Notes under the pieces: model-generated | The model's input: the letters and a program-made list of their open reading frames with translations, nothing else | Database searches by the model: none | Told to the model about the DNA's origin: nothing | Part shown: piece by piece, positions 5,321-10,880 of the stretch | Position numbering within the stretch: the first letter of the stretch is position 1 | Layout: every line of letters begins with the position of its first letter | NCBI GenBank assembly: GCA_937925635.1 | Contig: CALALX010000038.1 | Location: 1 to 10,880, forward strand | From: an uncultured Caulobacter sp. | GTDB taxonomy: Bacteria; Pseudomonadota; Alphaproteobacteria; Caulobacterales; Caulobacteraceae | Length of the DNA stretch: 10,880 nt | Direction of reading: 5' to 3' | Position numbers and translations under genes: made by a program

Positions 5321-6114
5321 TGGGCCTTTTCGGTAGCGCGCCCAAAGCTCCCAAGCCGAGCGAGGCCGCGCGTCGCGCTGACGCAGTCACGAACTGGGCG
5401 CTTCAGAACCGCCGGCTGACCCCGTACGGCGGTGACTGGGTCGCGAACATGACGCCGGGGCAGACCTCGGCCATCGACGCGATCACCAAGCGAGGGATGC
5501 AGGGCAGCCCGCTCCTGTCTGGCGCTCAGGGCTATGCCGGGGATGTGCTTGGCGGGAAGTACCTCGACGCCGGGAACCCGCATCTGGCCGCCGCCATGGC
5601 AGCGGCTCGTGACGATATCGGGCGCGAGGTCGGCGGCGCGTTCTCGACTGGCGGCATGGCTGGCTCGCCCATGCACCAGCAGTTCCTGACGGAGGCGTGG
5701 TCCAAGGCAACTGCGCCGCTGCTGTTCCAGAACTATGAGAACGAGCGTGCCAACCAGATGACGATGGCCGGCATGGCCCCGGAACTGGCGAATGCTGATT
5801 TCGTCGGGCTGAACCAAGCGCTTGGCGCGCAGAGCGTCATCCAGCAGCAGGGGCAGGCCGAAGCGGACGCCCTTCGTGAGAGGTGGGATCTTCAGCAGAG
5901 CGAGCCTTATCGACGCGTGGCTGCTGCTGGCGGCGGGATCAGCGCCAACCCGGCGACGATGGGCCAGGGCAGCGCCGGCAGCAAAGGGATGGTCCCTGGG
6001 ATGCTTCAGGGCGCCATGGGCGGGGGCATGGCTGGCTTGGCAACAGGCAATCCCTACGCGGCTGGCGGCGGCGCGATCCTCGGTGGACTTGGCGGCGGAG
6101 CGGCAAACAAATGA
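5320..6114 (+). CDS. Probable internal virion / ejection protein (small)
   Basis: The 264-aa product begins MGLFGSAPKAPKPSEAARRADA, a common opening for podovirus internal proteins. The motif LGGKYLDAGNPHLAAAM (77-93) is followed by AARDDIGREVGGAF and MAGSPMHQQFL (113-123). A long helical region follows, with FQNYENERANQMTMAGMAPE (136-155) and Gln-rich QSVIQQQGQAEADALRERWD (171-190). The C-terminus (about 203-262) is Gly/Ala/Met-rich and fairly hydrophobic (GMLQGAMGGGMAGLATGNPY, 227-246), able to insert into a membrane. This resembles the role of T7 gp14, which forms a channel in the outer membrane, though no direct homology is claimed. ATG 5320 is preferred because it overlaps the preceding stop as TGATG; GTG 5317 would add one residue. 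Its stop overlaps the next gene's start. Confidence 0.72.
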   Translation: MGLFGSAPKAPKPSEAARRADAVTNWALQNRRLTPYGGDWVANMTPGQTSAIDAITKRGMQGSPLLSGAQGYAGDVLGGKYLDAGNPHLAAAMAAARDDIGREVGGAFSTGGMAGSPMHQQFLTEAWSKATAPLLFQNYENERANQMTMAGMAPELANADFVGLNQALGAQSVIQQQGQAEADALRERWDLQQSEPYRRVAAAGGGISANPATMGQGSAGSKGMVPGMLQGAMGGGMAGLATGNPYAAGGGAILGGLGGGAANK

Positions 6115-6494
6115 TGGACCTCCCTTCCCTTTACATGCTGCTCCAAGGCGGCGGCACTGGCTTTGGGCAGCAGCCCCAGAGTCAGTTGCCGATCATGGGC
6201 CGGATGGGCCGCATGACAGCTGGCGGGCAGGGGTTCGGTTCGGACGTGAACCTGTCCAACAGCCCGGTCCTGTCGGCGTCTGCCTATAGGGACGTGCCGG
6301 TGTCTCACGGCGGGGTCCCGATGCATCCGGGCATGCAGGGCTCGGGCCTGCCGATCCTTGGAGCAAGCACGGCGGCGCAGCCTGGGCAGCAGCCGGCGCC
6401 CGGCCCAGGTCAGGGCGCGCAGGGCGACATGATGAAGTACATGATGCTGACGGGCGGGTTGGATCAACTGTTCCAGGCGCTCAGGGGAAGCTAG
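6111..6494 (+). CDS. Small Gly/Gln/Met-rich protein in the ejection cluster
   Basis: The 127-aa product is low in complexity, rich in Gly, Gln, Met and Pro, and has no recognisable enzyme motif. It begins MMDLPSLYMLLQGGGTGFGQ and ends with DMMKYMMLTGGLDQLFQALR (106-125), a hydrophobic amphipathic helix. A Pro/Gln/Gly linker (about 88-104) precedes that helix. The start at 6111 overlaps the previous stop (ATGA), with GGAG at 6097-6100, 10 nt upstream; a second ATG at 6114 would remove one residue. The frame continues upstream to 5883, but that part overlaps the previous gene and is shadow. Its place between two probable ejection proteins suggests an injected or tail-internal role. The function is not recognised. 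Confidence 0.68.
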   Translation: MMDLPSLYMLLQGGGTGFGQQPQSQLPIMGRMGRMTAGGQGFGSDVNLSNSPVLSASAYRDVPVSHGGVPMHPGMQGSGLPILGASTAAQPGQQPAPGPGQGAQGDMMKYMMLTGGLDQLFQALRGS

Positions 6495-6496
6495 CC

Positions 6497-7759
6497 GTGC
6501 CCATTTGGGACCAGCTTAACCAAAATCCGATGTCCGCCATGATCCTCATGAGCGGCCTGTCCAACCTTGGCAACAGCTTGAGCAAGCAGAACCTGCCGGC
6601 GCGCGGTTCGTACGCGCCAGGCGGCTACAGCCAGGGCGGCGGCATGGAGGACATGCTGCCGAACATGCTGCGCATGCAGGCGATGCAGGCGCAGATGCAG
6701 AACCAGCAGCAGGACAACGAACTGGAGCGGCAGAAGTTTGCGCTTGAGCAGCAGAACATGCAGGCGGCGCAGCAGGCCGCGCGCGGCATCGAACAGCGCT
6801 TCGGACTTCCGCCCGGGTCGTTCGCGCACTTTGCCGAGCAGCTTGGGCCTGGGATCGCCGACCGGCTCAAGATGAGCCAGATCAACGGCCGCCTCGTCAT
6901 GAATGAAACCGGGCAGGCGGTCGGCGTGTACCCGACGTTCACGGACACCGGCACCGGGCCGATGAATACCCTGACGGGCGAGGTCAGTCGTGACGCTGTG
7001 CGGATGCAGCATGACCTGAACAAGTCGTCCCGGGGCGCGACCCGTGTTTCCGTCAGCCCCACCGCCATCTACGGAGCGACACAGGGAGCCTTCGACCAGG
7101 AGATCTACAAGGAGGCGGGCAAGGACTACATCGCCTTGCAGAACGACGCCGACGCTGCCCGCAAGATGGCCGACGACTTCAAGAGGATTGACGATCTTCT
7201 CGGGGAAACCCCGACCGGCGAGGGGTTTGATCAATGGCGGTTGGCGTTCTCGAAGGCCGCTCGGGGCGTCGGCATCCCGATTGGCAGCGCGGAGGAGATC
7301 GCCTCGAAGGAGGCTGCCGAAAGCCTTGTGAACCAGTTCGCGCTTGGGGCGCGGTCCCCGGAAGGCCCGCTCGGCGGCCTGCCCGGTTCGGCCTCAAACC
7401 AAGATGTGGCGTTCCTCAGGGCCATCCCCCCAGGCATCGAGAAGACGAGGGAAGGCCGGAAGCTTCTCGTTGACGTGCAGAATGCGAAGGCCGCCCATCT
7501 CACCAGGCGGGCTCATGCGGCGCGGGAATACGTGCGCGCCAAGGGCGGGCAGATCGACCCGGTCGAACTCGACTCCTTCAAAGCGTCCTACGACCAGCAG
7601 AACCCGATGTTCACGGACCTCGCGCCAAAGTGGGCGGGCAAGTTTCAGCAGACTGCCGCCGCTCCAACGGCCAGCCCGCCACCGACGCCAGCTCCGCAGG
7701 GCGGGCTTTCTGTCGACCCGGACATCCAGGCGCGGGCGAATAAGGCGCGCTACCGCTGA
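6497..7759 (+). CDS. Probable internal virion / ejection protein (middle)
   Basis: The 420-aa product has an N-terminal hydrophobic Met-rich segment (MSAMILMSGLSNLGNSL, 12-28) and a Gly-rich turn. A Met/Gln-rich helix follows (about 50-95, including MLRMQAMQAQMQNQQQ), probably a coiled coil. A helical domain around 200-290 comes next, and then a segment LGGLPGSASNQDVAFLRAIP (292-311) plus GIEKTREGRKLLVD (313-326). That last pattern (G-x-S-x-x-D-x-x-F-L-x-x-x-P, then T-x-x-G-x-x-L) is widespread in internal proteins of short-tailed phages. A Pro-rich tail (388-402) ends the protein. The start is GTG 6497, 2 nt after the previous stop, with AGGGGA at 6483-6488, 8 nt upstream. The stop overlaps the next start as TGATG. 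It probably belongs to the protein set released into the cell envelope during DNA entry. No lytic motif is seen. Confidence 0.75.
   Translation: MPIWDQLNQNPMSAMILMSGLSNLGNSLSKQNLPARGSYAPGGYSQGGGMEDMLPNMLRMQAMQAQMQNQQQDNELERQKFALEQQNMQAAQQAARGIEQRFGLPPGSFAHFAEQLGPGIADRLKMSQINGRLVMNETGQAVGVYPTFTDTGTGPMNTLTGEVSRDAVRMQHDLNKSSRGATRVSVSPTAIYGATQGAFDQEIYKEAGKDYIALQNDADAARKMADDFKRIDDLLGETPTGEGFDQWRLAFSKAARGVGIPIGSAEEIASKEAAESLVNQFALGARSPEGPLGGLPGSASNQDVAFLRAIPPGIEKTREGRKLLVDVQNAKAAHLTRRAHAAREYVRAKGGQIDPVELDSFKASYDQQNPMFTDLAPKWAGKFQQTAAAPTASPPPTPAPQGGLSVDPDIQARANKARYR
6674..6700 (+). repeat. Short tandem repeat encoding Met-Gln-Ala
   Basis: ATGCAGGCG occurs twice in direct succession (6674-6682 and 6683-6691), followed by CAG ATGCAG. 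The repeat stays in frame and codes for the MQAMQAQMQ part of the predicted coiled coil. Copy-number change would lengthen or shorten the helix without breaking the frame. Confidence 0.6.
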
Positions 7760-10320
7760 TGGCAACGCAGGAAGAGTTCGACAGGCTGCAGGCCGCGTTC
7801 GCGAAGGCTGACGCCGCGGTTGACGCCGACCCGAACGACACCGAGGCCCTTGAAGATGCGCGGGCGTTCTCCGCGGAGATCCGTCGGCTGACTGGTCAAG
7901 CCGGCGCGCAGCCGCAAGCACAGGCCGCCCCTCAGCAGGAGGATGGGTTTCTCGCCCGCGCCGGACGGTCAATCAGCGACGCTATGGTGGGCAGCATCAC
8001 CACGAGCAAGGCCGTGGCGCAGGGGCTTCCCGGCATCGGCACATGGACGGACGAGCTTGCCGGGCAGGCGATCAGCGCCATCCACGGCGGCGATGCCGAG
8101 CAAGCCCGCAAGGACTACATGGCGCCGGTCGAGGCAATGCCGGCAGGGCGCAGGCTGGCTGCGGAACTGGTTGGCGGTGTGGTCGGGAGCGCTCCGCTTG
8201 CTGGTCTTGGGCTTCCCGCCTCCTTGGCCGCCGCGACCGGCCTAGGGGCCGCGTCTGGCGCTGGGGCGAACGAAAGCGACAGGGCAAAGGGGGCAATGGC
8301 TGGCGGCATCACCGGCCTTGCCGCCGGCGTGTTGGCCCCGGCAATCGGCGGCGCTGCCTCTTCAATCGGCAGCCGTGTTGCCAACGTTGCTCGCAGCATT
8401 ATGGGCAAGCCGACAAACCCGTTCGTGGGGGGCGGATCTGGCGCGGCTCAGCGCACGATGCGTGAGTCCATCGACAACGCCAAGCGCGCCGGGTTTGAAG
8501 CGCCGACAACGGATGCGCCGCTGCTGGCTCAGCCGGCGGGCGTCCCGGCAGCGCGCCGCGTGCTCAACCGTGGCGAGACTGCTGCCGCTGATCTGGTCGG
8601 GGCTGCTCGTGGCGCTGCAGACGAGAGTCGCGCCGTTCTCGCCGACACGGCGGGCAAGGTGGGCGGGATCGCCGATCAGTCCGACCTCCTTGCGGAGGCG
8701 TCTCTGGCGTCGTCCAGGGGCGGGTTGAAGATGCGCGGGGCGCAACTCGCGGCGGAGGGCGACGCCGCCATCTCCTCGGCGGAGAGCAACCTGTCCGGGA
8801 TCGGGCAGAGGCTGGCGAAGAGTGGCCAGCAGCGGATCGCCGAGGTGGCGCAGAAGATCGCAGGCACTGGCCAGAACATCGGCAGGGAAGGCGTCCGCGA
8901 AGCCGGGAAGGCATATCAGGATCTCGGGATCGTTCCCGTCGGGCTGCGCACCACGCCGGAGGAAGTGCTTGCTTCCCCGATCGTGAGTTCGAATGCCATC
9001 GGCAGTCTACTCAAGAACCCAGACGTCGAGAAGATCGTAGCTGGGATGCAGAAGGACGTCCGGTTCACGGGCGTCCCCACGAACAACCTGACGTTCCTGA
9101 ACGAGCTGACCATCCAACTTGGTAACGCCGCCAAGGGCCTGCGTTCCGTGGTCCCGGTCAAGGCAACCCGCATGGATGCCTTGCGGGCGCAGTTCATGGA
9201 CGCCATGGAGGCCGCTGTCCCTGGGTATAAGGGCGCGGCCGCCGGGTACCGGCAGGCGTCCACCATGAGGTCGGCGTACGACCTCGGGTATGGGTTCGAC
9301 ACAAAAACAATCTCCAAGGAAGCGCTAGACGCGCTTCCGGCGGATGCTCGATCCAAGGCCGTCTCCGCGATGGCCCAGCGTTTCTCGGACCTGATCGCCC
9401 CGCAGGGCGGGGTCGCGCAGTCACCAGCGCAGGTGAAGGCAATCGCCGACCGGATGAAGGCGAAGCTGTCGCTGACGTTCGGTAAAGATGCAGAGGGCTT
9501 CGTCAATTCGTTGCTGGAGGGCAGCAGCCGCATCCAGGCCGGCAGGGTCGCCTCTGACTTGGCGGCCAAGGGGCTTGCTGGCGCGAAGCCGAAGAGGCTG
9601 AAAGACATTCTCGCGCCGGTGTTCGGCGGAGACGAGAAGGCGCTCAAGGACTTCGTGGCTTCCGTCAAGGCGGGTATCGAGAAGACCAAAACCTCGAAAC
9701 TGGCGACGGCACAGGCGGAGCGCGGCTTCTCTGCCGGCAACCTCGGGAAGGCCCGCGACAAACTCGTCACCGTGTTCGGGAGCAGCGAGGCCGCAGACGA
9801 CTTCCTCGCTACGGTCGTGGACGCGCTTGGGCGCAAGGAGGGCGCGGTGGCCGCCCGCGAGATCGAGGCGGCGGTCGGGCGCGGAGATGTTTCCGGCCTA
9901 CGGAAGACCGTCGGGGCCATCGCCGGCGAGGATGTCGTGGACTCCATCGCCACGCCGGCTGAGACGGCAGCGAAGCGCCTGACGAGCGCCAATCTGTCCG
10001 GGGCTGACACGAAGTTCGTGCCGGTGGGTGACCAGGCCAGCGACTTCGCGCAGTTGGCGGCATCGCCGATCTCAGGGTCGTGGATCGGCGCTGGCATCCG
10101 GGCCGGCCTAACCGGGAACGCGCTGGCAATACGCAGGATTGCGCAGTCCGCCGGGCGGAAAGAAGCCGACATCCTGAAGCGCATTCTGAGCGAGAAAGAC
10201 CCCGAGAAGATCGCGGCCATTCTCAGGTTCGTGAAGCAGGACCTGACCGGCAAGCCCTATCGCTGGCCGATCATGTACCAGGGGCCGAACGCTCTGCAGG
10301 CGCTGGCGCGGGAGGAATAG
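7759..10320 (+). CDS. Large internal virion / ejection protein
   Basis: The 853-aa product is the largest in the window. An N-terminal charged helical domain (1-45) and a Gln/Ala linker (47-60) precede FLARAGRSISDAMVGSI and GIGTWTDELAGQAI (92-105). A Gly/Ala-rich hydrophobic region follows (about 131-205, with LVGGVVGSAPLAGLGLP and AGGITGLAAGVLAPAIGGAA) and could insert into a membrane. A long Ala/Ser/Gln-rich helical part (about 270-390) comes next, then a domain with VPVKATRMDALRAQFMDAM and YKGAAAGYRQASTMRSAYDLG. From about 565 to 730 a unit of about 50 residues repeats three to four times, marked by L-x-x-x-F-G followed by an acidic residue and F/V. The overall plan resembles large podovirus ejection proteins. 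Neither a transglycosylase nor a protease motif is visible. Translation is probably coupled, since the start overlaps the previous stop (TGATG) and only a weak AAGG lies 13 nt upstream. Confidence 0.75.
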   Translation: MATQEEFDRLQAAFAKADAAVDADPNDTEALEDARAFSAEIRRLTGQAGAQPQAQAAPQQEDGFLARAGRSISDAMVGSITTSKAVAQGLPGIGTWTDELAGQAISAIHGGDAEQARKDYMAPVEAMPAGRRLAAELVGGVVGSAPLAGLGLPASLAAATGLGAASGAGANESDRAKGAMAGGITGLAAGVLAPAIGGAASSIGSRVANVARSIMGKPTNPFVGGGSGAAQRTMRESIDNAKRAGFEAPTTDAPLLAQPAGVPAARRVLNRGETAAADLVGAARGAADESRAVLADTAGKVGGIADQSDLLAEASLASSRGGLKMRGAQLAAEGDAAISSAESNLSGIGQRLAKSGQQRIAEVAQKIAGTGQNIGREGVREAGKAYQDLGIVPVGLRTTPEEVLASPIVSSNAIGSLLKNPDVEKIVAGMQKDVRFTGVPTNNLTFLNELTIQLGNAAKGLRSVVPVKATRMDALRAQFMDAMEAAVPGYKGAAAGYRQASTMRSAYDLGYGFDTKTISKEALDALPADARSKAVSAMAQRFSDLIAPQGGVAQSPAQVKAIADRMKAKLSLTFGKDAEGFVNSLLEGSSRIQAGRVASDLAAKGLAGAKPKRLKDILAPVFGGDEKALKDFVASVKAGIEKTKTSKLATAQAERGFSAGNLGKARDKLVTVFGSSEAADDFLATVVDALGRKEGAVAAREIEAAVGRGDVSGLRKTVGAIAGEDVVDSIATPAETAAKRLTSANLSGADTKFVPVGDQASDFAQLAASPISGSWIGAGIRAGLTGNALAIRRIAQSAGRKEADILKRILSEKDPEKIAAILRFVKQDLTGKPYRWPIMYQGPNALQALAREE

Positions 10321-10880
10321 GTGGCCGAGTTCCACACGTACGAGACGAACGCCGACGGCAACCAGCAGGCGGTGCCGAACGGATTCCCTCGCAGCACGCC
10401 GGGCGGGTTCTATCCGGGCGTCGTCCGGGAACTGATGTCCGCATGTCGCCGTATCCATGACGACCTCTGTGGGCGTATCCGCGCCACCGGATCGAACGGC
10501 AACTATGTCCTCGCTGCGTCGCGTGGCCTTGACTTGGCGCGCGGCTTTTCGATCAAGTTCCGCGCCAATCACGAGAACCCAGCTTCCGGCCCGACGCTGA
10601 GCGTCGGCACCTCCGGCCAGCGCCCGCTCACCTATGCTGACGGCTCGACGATCCCCACCGGGGCGATCAAGGCCAACCAACTTCTCGACGTGGCCATCGA
10701 CACTGACAACAACCGCTGGACCACGACCCTCATGCCAGCGGGCACCGTCACGACTGGCGGCGGCACCGTCACCGGAGACAAGATCTCGCTCACTGGCGAA
10801 ACGCAGGGCAGCGTTGCCATCCGCGCCGGCACCTCCTGGATCGCGTCAGCGGCAGGCACGACAGGACAGTTCTTCCGTGG
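10321..10880 (+). CDS. Tail fibre protein, N-terminal part (3' end outside window)
   Basis: The frame from GTG 10321 stays open to the window edge, giving 186 complete codons. The start follows the previous TAG without a gap, and GGAGG at 10311-10315 lies 5 nt upstream, so it is well supported. Residues 1-55 (MAEFHTYETNADGN, then NGFPRSTPGGFYPGVVRELM and a helix CRRIHDDL) look like the virion-attachment part of podovirus fibres. Residues 57-135 form a beta domain: YVLAASRGLDLARGFSIKFR, RANHENPASGPTLSVGTSGQ, a RPLTYADG turn, and a final strand DVAIDTDNNRW. This is the common fibre layout with a 'FRANH-N-x-A-x-x-PTL' core. Residues 160-186 contain the fibre motif 'GS-AIRAGTSWIASAAGTTGQFF', which usually heads repeated or receptor-binding sections. 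The receptor-binding end is not in the window. Confidence 0.82.
   Translation, partial: MAEFHTYETNADGNQQAVPNGFPRSTPGGFYPGVVRELMSACRRIHDDLCGRIRATGSNGNYVLAASRGLDLARGFSIKFRANHENPASGPTLSVGTSGQRPLTYADGSTIPTGAIKANQLLDVAIDTDNNRWTTTLMPAGTVTTGGGTVTGDKISLTGETQGSVAIRAGTSWIASAAGTTGQFFR

Noticed and set aside
8916..10253. Long open frame on the - strand (445 codons)
   Set aside because: It is antisense to the large ejection protein, rich in Ser/Ala/Arg/Pro with no coherent domain, and would be the only gene on that strand.
10321..10880. Diversity-generating retroelement target at the fibre gene, as in Bordetella phage BPP-1
   Set aside because: The gene order is reminiscent, but the window holds no reverse transcriptase, template repeat or variable repeat. 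Only the fibre's N-terminal part is visible.
1..10880. tRNA genes, CRISPR arrays, insertion sequences, attachment sites or defence genes
   Set aside because: None was seen. Apart from 848-1000 the window is filled by structural genes, with no spaced repeats, transposase or tRNA-like cloverleaf noticed by eye.

Overview
This window is a stretch of the structural (virion morphogenesis) gene block of a short-tailed, podovirus-like tailed phage or prophage. Every supported gene lies on the + strand. Genes are packed end to start, with gaps of 0-2 nt or short overlaps, apart from one 153-nt leader before the capsid gene. The DNA is strongly GC-rich with G/C-ending codons, which suggests a GC-rich proteobacterial host, perhaps an alphaproteobacterium. 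That host guess is inference only. No integrase, lysis, replication or regulatory gene is visible, so a free phage and a prophage cannot be told apart here.

Layout. (1) Nt 2-847: 3' part of a probable scaffolding protein, running in from upstream. (2) Nt 848-1000: non-coding leader with three small hairpins and a segment able to pair with the capsid ribosome binding site. (3) Nt 1001-2056: major capsid protein of the N4-gp56 family. (4) Nt 2069-2494: small beta-rich protein, a candidate head decoration or head fibre protein. (5) Nt 2496-3116: head-to-tail adaptor. (6) Nt 3107-4612: tail nozzle / stabilisation protein of P22 gp10 or T7 gp12 type, apparently starting at a rare ATT codon. (7) Nt 4609-4881: small beta-type protein, possibly also made as a frameshift extension of the nozzle. 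(8) Nt 4832-5320: GNAT-like protein. (9) Nt 5320-6114, 6111-6494, 6497-7759 and 7759-10320: four probable internal virion (ejection) proteins, the last 853 aa long. (10) Nt 10321 to the window edge: N-terminal part of a tail fibre.

How they fit together. Scaffold and capsid protein assemble the procapsid. The adaptor and nozzle build the short tail below a portal that must lie upstream. The ejection proteins would be packed in the head and extended into the cell envelope during DNA entry, and the fibre would bind the host. The order scaffold, capsid, adaptor, nozzle, ejection proteins, fibre supports each individual call.

The most interesting signals are translational rather than new enzymes: a possible ON/OFF RNA switch over the capsid start, an ATT start with a well-placed Shine-Dalgarno, a G_GGG_GGG heptamer in the correct phase for a -1 fusion of nozzle and downstream protein, and an RBS-masking hairpin before the adaptor gene. 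All come from reading the sequence by eye. No alignment, folding or database search was run.
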